The notes: generated by a model not told the origin, from the sequence alone. 64,000 nucleotides of DNA from Nitrospinota bacterium (GCA_027619975.1 JAQCGX010000002.1:1-64000); one strand, 5' to 3'; positions 9,405 through 17,902 are shown, counted from the first letter of the stretch. Numbers and translations are program-made.

Positions 9405-9521
9405 AAATGATTCTCCCGTAGGGTGGGCGGCGACTTGCTTCTTGAGAAATAAAATGGATGCTGTTAGGCTTTTGGCCTTATTAAATTCCAACTTTTGTTA
9501 AATTGCAATTTTGATTTCATC

Positions 9522-10523
9522 ATGCGCGTATTAGTTACAGGTGGCGGCGGGTTTCTGGGCAGTCACATTGCCAATAGGCTGAATAACCGGGGGGACCAGG
9601 TTTCCGTTCTGGGGCGGAGAAAATATTCTTACCTGGGAGAAGGAATCGAATCCATCGTCTGCGATATTCGCGACAGTCAGGGGGTTGCTGACGCGCTCAA
9701 GGGCTGTGATGCGGTGTTTCATTCAGCGGCGATTCCCGGTGTTTGGGGGGATTTTAAGAAATACCACAGCATCAATGTGGAGGGCACGCACAATGTGATT
9801 GAGGGTTGCCGGGAGCATGGAGTTAAGAAATTGATATTTACAAGTTCTCCCAGTGTCGTGTTTGGCGATTCGGATCTGGAGAACGTGGACGAGAGCGTCC
9901 CTTACCCAGAAAGCTATCTTTGTCATTATCCCGAAACCAAGGCCATGGCGGAGCGAATGGTCATGGATGCTAACGGATTGGATGGATTGGCGACGGTTTC
10001 TCTACGCCCGCATCTGATCTGGGGAGCGGGGGACCCGCATCTGGTTCCCCGAATCCTGGAACGGGCCAAAAAGGGAAATCTGGTACGAGTGGGAAGCGGA
10101 ACCAACCTGGTGGACATGATCCATGTGGAGAATGCCGCCGCCGCGCATGTGCAGGTTTGCGATGCTTTAGAATCGGGGGCTAAAGTGGCGGGCCAATGTT
10201 ATTTTGTCAGCGATGGAGAGCCGGTGGTGTTATGGGATTGGATCGACCATCTGCTGATGGCCCTCGAACTTCCTATCGTAGAAAGGACCGTTTCCTATAA
10301 AACCGCATGGATTCTGGGAGGCATTCTGGAAAGAACTTATGGATTGTTGCGGATCAAGCGCGAGCCTCTCATGACGCGATTTGTGGCGGCTCAATTGGCA
10401 ACTTCCCATTATTTCGATATCTCAAAAGCAAAACGGGATTTTGGGTATACGCCGGTGATCAGTCCGGATACGGGGATGGAGCAGATGATCAAGACTCTTC
10501 GGCAGGTTCCCCCAGCATATTAA
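9522..10523 (+). CDS. NAD(P)-dependent epimerase/3-beta-HSD-like oxidoreductase
   Basis: Extended short-chain dehydrogenase of 333 residues starting at the ATG of MRVLVTGGGGFLGSHI, where GxxGxxG binds the dinucleotide. CDAVFHSAAIPG, the SSPSVVFGD strand and Y-x-x-x-K in HYPETKAMAE give the catalytic apparatus. The overall pattern is closest to 3-beta-hydroxysteroid-dehydrogenase/isomerase-like proteins, including OleD-type 2-alkyl-3-oxoalkanoate reductases and hopanoid-associated sugar epimerases. The substrate cannot be chosen from sequence, and no olefin or hopanoid genes are adjacent. The 3' end overlaps the convergent larB by 35 bases. Confidence 0.85.
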   Translation: MRVLVTGGGGFLGSHIANRLNNRGDQVSVLGRRKYSYLGEGIESIVCDIRDSQGVADALKGCDAVFHSAAIPGVWGDFKKYHSINVEGTHNVIEGCREHGVKKLIFTSSPSVVFGDSDLENVDESVPYPESYLCHYPETKAMAERMVMDANGLDGLATVSLRPHLIWGAGDPHLVPRILERAKKGNLVRVGSGTNLVDMIHVENAAAAHVQVCDALESGAKVAGQCYFVSDGEPVVLWDWIDHLLMALELPIVERTVSYKTAWILGGILERTYGLLRIKREPLMTRFVAAQLATSHYFDISKAKRDFGYTPVISPDTGMEQMIKTLRQVPPAY

Positions 10524-11259
10524 TTTTGTGCGCCATGCTTCCCGCTCCAAAGCCGTTATCGATATTGACCGTTGCGATGCCCTGAGCACAGCTGTTTAGC
10601 ATGGTGAGCAGTGCCGCCACTCCGTTGAAAGAAGCACCATAGCCGACGCTGGTGGGTACCGCAATGACCGGACTTTCCATCAATCCCCCCAAGACGCTGG
10701 CCAATGCCCCATCCATCCCCGCGACTGCCACCACCACACGGGCCCGGCGCAAGTGGTCTATATTATGCAGTAAGCGGTGAATGCCCGCGACCCCGACATC
10801 AAAAACCGTTTCCACCTTGCTGCCAAATAATTCCGCTGTGACCACGGCTTCCTCGGCGATTGGTATGTCGGACGTTCCGGCGGTGACGACCACGATCAAG
10901 CCTTTGCCCTGAACCTTTTTCTTTTTTCGGATCACCAGGGTTTGGGACAATTCGTTGTATTCGGCCTTTTTGGGCAGGTGACGCTTGATGACTTTGAGAA
11001 CCTCCGGTGCGAGTTTGGTGGCGAGGATATCGCTTCCGGCCTCGCTCATTTTCTGGATGATGGACACCAACTGTTTTGGGGTTTTGCCCTGGCAGAAAAT
11101 AACTTCGGGTTGTCCGGTTCTCAGGTGACGATGATGGTCGATGCGGGCAAATTCCAGATTTTCAAACGGAAGAGTTTTCAGGATTTCCAGACTTTGAGCC
11201 GGAGTCATTTTTTGGTGGTAAAGATCGGTCAGAATCTTTTTCAGTTCCTCTTTTTTCAT
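10489..11259 (-). CDS. larB: Nickel-pincer cofactor biosynthesis protein LarB
   Basis: LarB carboxylates and hydrolyses nicotinic acid adenine dinucleotide in the first step to the nickel-pincer nucleotide used by LarA-type racemases/epimerases. The 256-residue length is normal. Visible features are DHHRHLRTGQPEVIFCQGKTP in the N-terminal part and, in the PurE-like C-terminal domain, VVVTAGTSDIPIAEEAV and AGMDGALASVLGGL. No larC, larE or larA is in the window, so partners must be elsewhere. The start overlaps the gpsA stop by four bases, giving a gpsA-larB operon. Confidence 0.92.
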   Translation of the reverse strand: MKKEELKKILTDLYHQKMTPAQSLEILKTLPFENLEFARIDHHRHLRTGQPEVIFCQGKTPKQLVSIIQKMSEAGSDILATKLAPEVLKVIKRHLPKKAEYNELSQTLVIRKKKKVQGKGLIVVVTAGTSDIPIAEEAVVTAELFGSKVETVFDVGVAGIHRLLHNIDHLRRARVVVAVAGMDGALASVLGGLMESPVIAVPTSVGYGASFNGVAALLTMLNSCAQGIATVNIDNGFGAGSMAHKINMLGEPAEES

Positions 11260-12278
11260 TCCAATCCCCTGACCCCGGAAAATTCGGTGTCGATTTCCAC
11301 GCTCATCAAATCTTCCAGCGCTTTGTGTGGTGATTTATCCTCGTAAATCACGCGATACGTTTCTTCAATGATCGCCGCCTGAATTTTGAATTTATTTTTT
11401 AAGGCAAATGCCGATTTGACAGTAAAAATTCCCTCGGCCACCATTTTCATATTTTTGGTGATTTCGCTTAATTTTTTCCCTTGCCCGAGTTGGATGCCAA
11501 CGTTGCGGTTGCGGCTCAGGTCCCCCGTGCAGGTTAGTACCAGGTCCCCCATACCGGAAAGCCCGGAAAACGTTTCCGGACGAGCCCCCTGCGCGGTGCC
11601 GATGCGCGTGATTTCCACCAGGCCCCGGGTGATCAGGGCGGCTCTGGGGTTGTATCCCAATTGCATCCCGTCACAAATCCCGGTAGCAATGGCGATGACA
11701 TTTTTTAAAGCCCCGCCAATTTCCACCCCCAGAGGATCGGTGCTGGTGAAGACTTTCATTTTAGGTGTAGAAAATATTTCACGAACGCGCTCTGCGGTTT
11801 CCATAGTATCGGCGGCGGCCACCAGTGCGGATGGCAGTCCCTGGGCGATTTCCTTGGCGAACGTGGGGCCGGAAATGGCCGCTGACGTGTGCGGGACATC
11901 CAATTCCTGCTCCAGTATCTGGTGGATGGTGCAAAGGGTTTCATTTTCTATGCCCTTGCTGGCGTTAATGAGGAGGCACCCGGGTTTTAAATAGGGCTTA
12001 ATATTTTTTATGGTTTGCCGCATCACATGGGTGGGCACAACTAAAAGAAGAATGGATTTATCCGCAACGGCTTCTTTAAGGGAAGCCGTGGGATGAATAT
12101 TTTGGTGTAAAGGGAACCCCGGCAGGAAAAGGGTGTTCTCCCGCTTCTTTATCATGCTTGCACAAAGATCTTCCTCATAGACCCAGAGGGGAAAGGAATA
12201 CCCCTTTTCTGCCAATAAAAGAGCCAGGGCGGTTCCCCAGCTTCCGGCGCCAATAATCCCTAAAGATTCATATGTCAT
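11256..12278 (-). CDS. gpsA: Glycerol-3-phosphate dehydrogenase [NAD(P)+]
   Basis: Reduces dihydroxyacetone phosphate to sn-glycerol-3-phosphate for phospholipid synthesis. The 340 residues include the Rossmann loop GAGSWGTALA (9-18), NASKGIE, the GPTFAKEIAQGLPSALV motif, the catalytic Lys in EIGGALKNVIAIATGI and a C-terminal GLSGMGDLVLTCTGDLSRNR. It is the promoter-proximal gene of an operon with larB. About 235 bases of AT-rich sequence separate it from the divergent TPR gene, so the two promoters probably share this spacer. Confidence 0.96.
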   Translation of the reverse strand: MTYESLGIIGAGSWGTALALLLAEKGYSFPLWVYEEDLCASMIKKRENTLFLPGFPLHQNIHPTASLKEAVADKSILLLVVPTHVMRQTIKNIKPYLKPGCLLINASKGIENETLCTIHQILEQELDVPHTSAAISGPTFAKEIAQGLPSALVAAADTMETAERVREIFSTPKMKVFTSTDPLGVEIGGALKNVIAIATGICDGMQLGYNPRAALITRGLVEITRIGTAQGARPETFSGLSGMGDLVLTCTGDLSRNRNVGIQLGQGKKLSEITKNMKMVAEGIFTVKSAFALKNKFKIQAAIIEETYRVIYEDKSPHKALEDLMSVEIDTEFSGVRGLE

Positions 12279-12513
12279 GGAAAAAATTCGCGGATTGAAA
12301 GGTTTAAATCATTATATTTCTACATATTATAGCGAAAGGATTGCCTACGCCATAAAACTATTTTTGCAAGGAAATGGTTGTGAAAATGACCCTTGTATGT
12401 CCATTTTCTTTGTGCTTAAATCGAAAACAATCTGAATAATTATTAAAAGTAAAAATATATCCGTTTTTTAGCATCACTATTCATTAAATGATATCCGAAA
12501 TTTTCCTAATTTT

Positions 12514-13203
12514 ATGGCCAAGCGAGTAAAGGTTACCAGAAAAGAACTGCTTAAGGAACCCGACCAGTTTCTTTCCGCTTCACAGAAGGTTTCGTTATAT
12601 GCTTCTCAACACAAGAATAATTTATTGATTGGCACCGGTGTGGTCGTGGTAATTTTTGCGCTTCTAGGAGGATATCGATACAACCAGCAGGTGCAGAACT
12701 TGAGGATGGAGTCCTTGTATTTTAAAATGGTTAAACTCCATGATCAGAAACCTGGCAAGGACTCTCCGGACAACACAGGCGAATTGGAAACGTTACTGGG
12801 ACAGTTCAATGCGGGGCCTCAACAAGTGCGGGCCAGTTTGTTGGTGGCAGAGGAGTATTTCCGCAAGGAACAGTTTGACAAGGCAATTGCTCTTTATACC
12901 GATATTCAGCAGCGGTCTGAGTCAAAAGATCTTTCCAATCAACTGGCAAAAGTTGGTCTGGCCTATTCTTATGAGGGTAAAAAGGACTATGCAAAGGCAA
13001 TCGAAACCTACATAGCTCTTGTGAATAAACCGGACGGATTTCCATTATTCGATGTTTATATAAGTCTGGCTAGATGTTACGAATTGAACAAAGATAAAAA
13101 GAATGCTCTCTTAATCCTGCGAGAAATTGAAACTAAATTTCAGGGGCACCCACAGTTGGGATCCGTAGAACGCCGAATCGCCAGCTTGTCGGGGCAGACA
13201 TGA
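12514..13203 (+). CDS. TPR-containing single-pass membrane protein (YfgM-like)
   Basis: A 229-residue protein with a short cytoplasmic basic N-terminus, one transmembrane helix (about 36-55, LLIGTGVVVVIFALLGG) and a periplasmic tetratricopeptide domain with repeats near 105-200 (for example VRASLLVAEEYFRKEQFDKAIALY and KVGLAYSYEGKKDYAKAIETY). This layout is that of YfgM/DUF2133-type ancillary proteins that help SecYEG chaperone networks. The M48 protease gene follows by 24 bases, so an envelope quality-control pairing is plausible. The exact role is inferred only from architecture. Confidence 0.75.
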   Translation: MAKRVKVTRKELLKEPDQFLSASQKVSLYASQHKNNLLIGTGVVVVIFALLGGYRYNQQVQNLRMESLYFKMVKLHDQKPGKDSPDNTGELETLLGQFNAGPQQVRASLLVAEEYFRKEQFDKAIALYTDIQQRSESKDLSNQLAKVGLAYSYEGKKDYAKAIETYIALVNKPDGFPLFDVYISLARCYELNKDKKNALLILREIETKFQGHPQLGSVERRIASLSGQT

Positions 13204-13227
13204 GTATAAATTTTTCTTTTAGTGGTT

Positions 13228-14301
13228 ATGTCTTTAAAAGAGCATAAAAAGTTTCTCCCGCTTGTTGTTTTGATTCCCTTTTTGTTGGGAATCATTCTTC
13301 TTATTCCGCCCTCCGCATTTACCGTGCCTTTTATTTCCAAAGAAACCGAACTTTCCATGGGAAAGGGCGCCGATAAACAGGTTGTCCAGCAATATGGAAT
13401 TTATCAGGACAAAGAGCTTCAACTTTATGTCAATAAAGTGGGGCAAAAACTGGTTTCCAACCTTTCCGATAAAGTATTTCGCCGTTATTTCTTCAAGTTG
13501 GTGGACAGCTCCGAGATAAACGCCTTTGCCCTGCCAGGGGGGTATATCTATGTGACCCGGGGCCTCTTGGCGATGCTAAACAGTGAGGCTGAGTTGGCGG
13601 GGGTGTTGGGGCATGAAATTGCTCATGTGACCTTACATCACGGCGCTAAAATGATGGTCCGTTCCATTGGCGCTCAGATTTTAAGTATCGGTGGCGCCAT
13701 TGCCAGCCCAGAAAATGCGGGGCAATGGTTGGCGGTGAGTACGGCTATGTTTCAACAGATCAACCTTGGTTATGGAAGGGATGCCGAGCTTGAATCGGAC
13801 GCCCAGGGAATGTTGACAGCAACAGAGTCTGGGTACAAACCAGTGGGAATCGTGAATTTTCTAAAAAATCTCCGAAGGCAGGAAATCATGACCGGTCAGT
13901 CCTATCACAGTTTTCAGGCTTCGCATCCTGATACAAAGGACCGGGTCATTAAAGCGGATTTGATGGCCACATCTGTAGAAAGAAATAAGAAAAACCTGAC
14001 ACTCAATCGTGAAGTTTATCTTTCAAAGATCAAAGGATTAACGTATAGCGGTAAATCCCAGGGAAAAACAGAAATAAATTACAAGCCGCAATATATTGAT
14101 GTTTACGAAGTGCAGCCAGGGGATACGTTTCAGAGTATTGCCACAAAGGAACTGGGCGATAATAAGCTGGATCTGGATATTTCTGTTCTCAACGGAAGAA
14201 AAGAAAATTCTCAACCCGTTGCCGGAGAGTTGTTAAAATTAATCCGTGATGGAATCGATCCTGGCAATAAAATTTTAAAATTACAGAATAATACTCCTTG
14301 A
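13228..14301 (+). CDS. M48-family zinc metalloprotease with LysM-like C-terminus
   Basis: Envelope metalloprotease of the BepA/LoiP type, 357 residues from the ATG at 13228 (a GTG six bases earlier is also possible). An N-terminal hydrophobic signal or anchor (about 13-33) precedes the peptidase domain. The zinc motif is HEIAH within LGHEIAHVTLHHG, with the third ligand Glu in DAELESDAQGM. Residues about 290-345 (YEVQPGDTFQSIATKELG) look like a LysM or analogous wall-binding module, a common addition in Deltaproteobacteria-like lineages. It follows the TPR protein and is followed by two very small genes. Confidence 0.9.
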   Translation: MSLKEHKKFLPLVVLIPFLLGIILLIPPSAFTVPFISKETELSMGKGADKQVVQQYGIYQDKELQLYVNKVGQKLVSNLSDKVFRRYFFKLVDSSEINAFALPGGYIYVTRGLLAMLNSEAELAGVLGHEIAHVTLHHGAKMMVRSIGAQILSIGGAIASPENAGQWLAVSTAMFQQINLGYGRDAELESDAQGMLTATESGYKPVGIVNFLKNLRRQEIMTGQSYHSFQASHPDTKDRVIKADLMATSVERNKKNLTLNREVYLSKIKGLTYSGKSQGKTEINYKPQYIDVYEVQPGDTFQSIATKELGDNKLDLDISVLNGRKENSQPVAGELLKLIRDGIDPGNKILKLQNNTP

Positions 14302-14308
14302 TTTTCTT

Positions 14309-14476
14309 ATGGAGAAAGTTGTAACTTTAGCAAAAACCTACACCGTTTATTTGAAGGCGGGTGGGGAGGTTTGTAATAGGCTGGGCCGTGGAACCCGGGT
14401 TTGTCCTGTAAAAAGAAGCGGAGAATGGGTTAAAATTTCCTGGAAAAAAAAGAAAAAAGAGAGGCTGGATTCATAA
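14309..14476 (+). CDS. Small SH3b-like protein (55 aa)
   Basis: An ATG eight bases after the M48 stop opens a 55-residue reading frame ending at TAA 14474. The product reads like one bacterial SH3 half: a strand AKTYTVYLKAG, then LGRGTRVCPVKRSGEWVKISW, which matches the pattern 'L-x-x-G-x-x-V-x-x-x-x-x-x-x-W-x-K-V' of SH3b domains. A poly-Lys tail follows. There is no signal peptide and no clear ribosome site, so it may be translated by coupling to the protease gene or be the remnant of a lost C-terminal domain. Confidence 0.4.
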   Translation: MEKVVTLAKTYTVYLKAGGEVCNRLGRGTRVCPVKRSGEWVKISWKKKKKERLDS

Positions 14477-14571
14477 CCTTTTGGATTCCAGCAATATCAA
14501 TGGGGATGAACTGCATTTCTAAAAGACGAGTTGAAATTTAATTTCAATAATCAGTCGGATGGTTGGGGGCC

Positions 14572-14772
14572 ATGAACGATCAAAACTTAGATCATATTGA
14601 TGACGAAGAGTTGTTGAGTTTGTTTTATGCGACGGAGAAATTATTGCAATCCAATAATAATATTGCGGACCCGTCGGCACTGAGAAAAATCGAGTCCATC
14701 AAAAAAAAGCTTATCATATTGGAACAGGAAATGAAATTGAGAAGTCTTTGGGAAAGTGAGGAGGAGGAGTGA
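14572..14772 (+). CDS. Small acidic hypothetical protein (66 aa)
   Basis: Starts at the ATG of MNDQNLDHIDDEELL, just behind a GGGGG purine run at 14565-14569; an in-frame TTG at 14563 overlaps that run. The protein is predicted to be almost wholly helical, with an acidic N-terminus, a heptad-like core (LRKIESIKKKLIILEQEMKL) and a Glu-rich end. This suggests a short coiled coil or adaptor. It lies between the M48 gene cluster and convergent DUF507 genes. I do not recognise the family. Confidence 0.55.
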   Translation: MNDQNLDHIDDEELLSLFYATEKLLQSNNNIADPSALRKIESIKKKLIILEQEMKLRSLWESEEEE

Positions 14773-14807
14773 TCAAGGATCAAATGACCTGACTTATTAA
14801 GAGCTTT

Positions 14808-15086
14808 TCAGTAAAGCCCTAATTTATGAAGTTCCTCTTCATAGTGTTTGTGGTACATGATTTCCCATTCAGGGCTCCCCTCACGCAGTTTCTTACTGTA
14901 GGAGGTGATGGTTTTTCGGGCCAGTTCATCGGCCTTGTCTTCCACCATCAACTTTTCTGTGATGACTCGGGTGATTTCCAGGCGAATCTCATTGAGATCC
15001 ACCTTGTAGTCGATTTCCTCCCGATTCTTAAAATCGTTTGCAATGAGACTGCTGATATGATTGATTTTATCTCTGCTGATTTTCAT
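14808..15086 (-). CDS. DUF507 family protein (second of a pair)
   Basis: 92 residues. The N-terminus MKISRDKINHISSLIANDF, the central RLEITRVITEKLMVEDKADELARKTI and the C-terminal EWEIMYHKHYEEELHKLGLY are typical of DUF507, a small all-helical family of unknown function that often occurs as two adjacent genes in Aquificota, Nitrospirota and deltaproteobacterial-type genomes. It starts 16 bases after the stop of the other member, so they form an operon. Together they resemble the two halves of a longer double-domain protein. Confidence 0.85.
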   Translation of the reverse strand: MKISRDKINHISSLIANDFKNREEIDYKVDLNEIRLEITRVITEKLMVEDKADELARKTITSYSKKLREGSPEWEIMYHKHYEEELHKLGLY

Positions 15087-15102
15087 TTTAGTTAAATTCC
15101 AT

Positions 15103-15384
15103 TTATAAAATGAGACCGCGCTCTCTAACCAGTTTGGATTTTACCATTTGAAACACTCTGCCAAAATCCATCATACCTCGTTCATATTCTTCGGTCCGGG
15201 ATTCCAGAAGCATTTTCACTTCCTCGTTCAACCGATCCTCGACCATAAGATCATCAATGATGATGCCTGCGACAATGGCTTCCAGCTTTTCAGGGCGTTC
15301 TTCCCAAATGATTAACTCCTTGCTTGTCAAAGATTGAACGATTGATTTGGATATTTTTTCGACCAGCTCTTTGGGTATTCTCAT
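15103..15384 (-). CDS. DUF507 family protein (first of a pair)
   Basis: 93 residues beginning MRIPKELVEKISKSIVQSL and containing IVAGIIIDDLMVEDRLNEEVKMLL, the counterpart of the VITEKLMVEDKADELARK block in its neighbour. The C-terminus differs (FQMVKSKLVRERGLIL), as expected for the first member of a DUF507 pair. It is predicted to be helical and cytoplasmic. The function is unknown. It lies directly downstream of tRNA-Gly on the same strand, so it may share the tRNA promoter. Confidence 0.85.
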   Translation of the reverse strand: MRIPKELVEKISKSIVQSLTSKELIIWEERPEKLEAIVAGIIIDDLMVEDRLNEEVKMLLESRTEEYERGMMDFGRVFQMVKSKLVRERGLIL

Positions 15385-15449
15385 TATTTTGTTTGAATTT
15401 CAAGGTTTTTTTGAACTTCTTGGCTCGGCCATTTTCCCGATTAAGCTAA

Positions 15450-15522
15450 AGCGGGAGACGGGATTCGAACCCGCGACATTCAGCTTGGGAAGCTGACACT
15501 CTACCAACTGAGCTACTCCCGC
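15450..15522 (-). tRNA. tRNA-Gly (anticodon CCC)
   Basis: Read on the minus strand, a seven-pair acceptor GCGGGAG/CTCCCGC encloses a D-arm GCTCAGTTGGTAGAG, an anticodon stem TCAGC/GCTGA with loop TTCCCAA, and a T-arm GCGGG-TTCGAAT-CCCGT. The anticodon is therefore CCC, decoding GGG glycine. The 3' CCA is not encoded. Both wobble pairs seen (D-stem and T-stem ends) are tolerated. It sits alone between a small hypothetical gene and the DUF507 pair. Confidence 0.95.
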
Positions 15523-15549
15523 AGGTAATGAAGGCAAATTTAATTTTAT

Positions 15550-15741
15550 TTAAACTTCCTGCCCTCCTAAAATTATAATCAAATTGTCTCCGGTTGTCTG
15601 AATATCCAATATTTTTATTTTTTGATGGTGAATATCAGCTATCGCTTTGTTAACCATTTTTTCAATGGCCTCAGCGTTTTCTTCTATGATATTCAATACT
15701 TTTACTCCGGAAATTCTATGTGATTCTAAACCCATTTCCAC
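15550..15741 (-). CDS. Small hypothetical protein (63 aa)
   Basis: The reading frame lies just upstream of tRNA-Gly on the same strand. The product has a helix-rich middle (ENAEAIEKMVNKAIADIHHQK) followed by two probable strands (IKILDIQTTGDNLIIILGGQEV). This alpha-beta-beta pattern is loosely like Cse60-type small proteins, but similarity is too weak to name. M1 and M3 are both possible starts, and no strong ribosome site is visible. The coding status is uncertain. Confidence 0.4.
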   Translation of the reverse strand: MEMGLESHRISGVKVLNIIEENAEAIEKMVNKAIADIHHQKIKILDIQTTGDNLIIILGGQEV

Positions 15742-16187
15742 CTCGTAGAGTCACATCGGGGTTTAGCCCCCCTGAATTCATTTAAAAATCAGCAGAAAAT
15801 AGGGCTATAACCGTCTAGTCAATTTGTTTGCCATTATCCAATATTTTCTGGGAGTTATCAATTAATATAATATTATCTCCTTAAGGGGTGGTCCAGAAAT
15901 TGATAACCTTGATGCTGTGGGTATAAATTTTATGAAACAAACTATTCTCTTTAAATATCCGTAAGAGATTCTAAGAGTGCTCAATTAATTTTAGAAATTT
16001 ACGGAAGTGCGAGTATATTTTCAGGAAGTTGGCTTCATCCTGGTGCGAAATCATAGATGAGCTTATGGAATGGGGTTGAAAGTCCATTTAAAAAAGTATA
16101 ATGATTATTGTATTTCCAGATGTTATTAAGTATTATCTTTTTCAATAACATCCACACATTATCAAAGTGCAACGAATTATGCCTGGT
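15742..16187. other. Gene-free spacer upstream of tatC
   Basis: About 450 bases of AT-rich DNA without a supportable gene. It must contain the promoter for tatC and that for the small gene at 15550. Near its start there is a GGGGTTTAGCCCC hairpin at 15758-15770. No riboswitch or known RNA motif was recognised. Confidence 0.6.
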
Positions 16188-16206
16188 GGGAGATCTCCCT
16201 TTTTTT
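16188..16206 (+). terminator. Palindrome plus T-run just before tatC
   Basis: GGGAGATCTCCC is a perfect 12-base palindrome, able to fold as a four-pair stem with a GATC loop, followed by seven T residues. It ends only 13 bases before the tatC GTG start and right before its AGGA ribosome site. Such a position is more like an attenuator or a leaderless-transcript boundary than an ordinary terminator. The stem is short, so activity is uncertain. Confidence 0.4.
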
Positions 16207-16219
16207 AATAGGAAATAAC

Positions 16220-17089
16220 GTGGTCAGACCTGTCAATTTTACTGAAAAAATACCCATCAGCCATCACTTGATTGAGTTGAAGGATCGATTCATTGTCGTG
16301 GCCCTTGTTGTTGCTTTTTTCTTTGGGCTCTGCTTTTATTTCATCGATTTTTTGCTCATATGGCTGGAGGACCCACTTCCCAGCCAGTACGCGGACCTCA
16401 CTTTTATCACTCCCACAGAACCGTTCTTTACAGCCATGAAAGTTTCTTTCATGGGCTCTCTATTCATTTCAATGCCAGTAATTTTGTACCACACGTGGGG
16501 ATTCATAGCCCCCGGCCTGAAAGTGAAGGAGAAAAAAGTCACCGCCATGTTTGTTGGCTTTGGCACGTTTTTCTTTATGATGGGCGGTCTATTTTGCTAT
16601 TTTCTAGTGTTGCCGTTGGGACTAAAGTTTTTGCTGACCTATGGCAGTAATTGGTGGACGATGCAGGTCACCATCGGATTTTATTTTTCCTTCGTGGTCA
16701 AACTGATCCTGGCGTTTGCATTTGCTTTTCAGACCCCGCTGTTGATGGTGTTGATGACCAAGTTTGGCGTGGCCAATACGGTGAAAATGCGGTTGTATCG
16801 AAAGTGGGCTTTTATGGGTACCTTTGTGGTCGCGGCCGTTCTCACTCCCCCGGATATTATCACCCAGATTCTGCTTGCACTTCCTTTGTACGGATTGTAC
16901 GAGTTTGGAGTTGTGGTTTCCTATTTCTTTGAAGACCCCAAAAATAGGGAAAAAGTAAGGCAACAGATGGCAGATCAAATGGCTGCCAAACAGGCCGCCA
17001 GCCAAGCAAAACAGCAGTATGAGGAACAAAAGAAAACCAAGAAAAAAGTTGTTCGCAGGGTGGTGGTCCGCAAAGTTAAAAAGGAATAA
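16220..17089 (+). CDS. tatC: Sec-independent protein translocase TatC
   Basis: Receptor subunit of the twin-arginine translocon, binding RR signal peptides. The GTG start follows AGGA with six-base spacing. The N-terminal motif ISHHLIELKDRFI corresponds to the conserved HLxELRxR. Six transmembrane segments follow, with the family features FITPTEPFF and the periplasmic loop before YTWGFIAPGL-like HTWGFIAPGLK. After the last helix comes an unusual 60-residue Gln/Lys/Arg-rich tail (VRQQMADQMAAKQ, ending in a KKKVVRRVVVRKVKK stretch), predicted to be cytoplasmic. No intact tatA or tatB lies next to it; a frameshifted tatA-like gene is at 32118. Confidence 0.93.
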   Translation: MVRPVNFTEKIPISHHLIELKDRFIVVALVVAFFFGLCFYFIDFLLIWLEDPLPSQYADLTFITPTEPFFTAMKVSFMGSLFISMPVILYHTWGFIAPGLKVKEKKVTAMFVGFGTFFFMMGGLFCYFLVLPLGLKFLLTYGSNWWTMQVTIGFYFSFVVKLILAFAFAFQTPLLMVLMTKFGVANTVKMRLYRKWAFMGTFVVAAVLTPPDIITQILLALPLYGLYEFGVVVSYFFEDPKNREKVRQQMADQMAAKQAASQAKQQYEEQKKTKKKVVRRVVVRKVKKE

Positions 17090-17166
17090 ATTATATTCCT
17101 TCTAATCGAAGGCCCTTTAATTGCCTGTATGTAATTCTGATAGATTTTTTGGGTGTTTAAATATCG

Positions 17167-17871
17167 TTAAAAAAGAAACACCAGGAGGGTCGTCAAACGG
17201 GGATAAACATGCAGGAGCAACAAGCCCGCCAGGGAACAGCTTGCATGAAACAGGATGGATGCATACAACGTTCCCGTTAATTGGAACAAAAAAGCGGTGA
17301 TGAGACCCAGGATAAAAAGTCCCAAGTTCAATTTAAAATGGGCCAGGGTGAAAATGGCTGCGGCTCCATAGACGGCCAGGATGGAATTATATTTCCTGCT
17401 CAAGCTCTGAAACACCCCGCCGGTAAAAAAGAATTGTTTCAGCAGGGGAACAAGTAAAATTTGCCCCAGTATATACAAAGGGTGAAGATTTTCCCCTCCC
17501 TGCGCCCCGCGCTGATTTACACTGAACAGTTCGTGCTTGTCCAGCCCCGAAACCAAAATGAGACCGTCTAAAAGAGGCAGGGCGACGACAATCAATCCTC
17601 CGGAAATCACTCCAATCATTAAATGATTCCCAATATGTTGTATGGAAAACCCCGATTGGTTTAAGGGGTTTTTTTTGATGCCCAGAACATATAAGAGAAT
17701 GACCGTAAAAAATAACAAATAAACATATTGAGGCATCCAGGGGTGGCCTCGAAAGAATAATTGAATCCCTGGATATAAAACGAAGAAATAAAATAAAACC
17801 ATCGTTACTGTGAACTTGAAATCCCAGATTTCTTGCGATTCAACCTTTTTTATTTTTAATGGGAGTCCCAA
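17167..17871 (-). CDS. CPBP (Abi/CAAX-like) membrane protein with degenerate site
   Basis: A 234-residue, largely hydrophobic protein with about seven transmembrane segments, starting at a TTG. Its second half matches the CPBP intramembrane protease region: PLLKQFFFTGGVFQSL in place of the usual EExxxR motif, then IFTLAHFKLN (conserved His) and SILFHASCSLAG. The two Glu of motif one are Lys and Gln and the Arg is Thr, so proteolysis is doubtful. It follows a small membrane-anchored protein gene by 31 bases, and these two probably form an operon. Assignment to the family is from pattern, not alignment. Confidence 0.65.
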   Translation of the reverse strand: MGLPLKIKKVESQEIWDFKFTVTMVLFYFFVLYPGIQLFFRGHPWMPQYVYLLFFTVILLYVLGIKKNPLNQSGFSIQHIGNHLMIGVISGGLIVVALPLLDGLILVSGLDKHELFSVNQRGAQGGENLHPLYILGQILLVPLLKQFFFTGGVFQSLSRKYNSILAVYGAAAIFTLAHFKLNLGLFILGLITAFLFQLTGTLYASILFHASCSLAGLLLLHVYPRLTTLLVFLF

Positions 17872-17902
17872 GGGGTGAAGATCCTGGTAAAAGGATGGCA
17901 GT

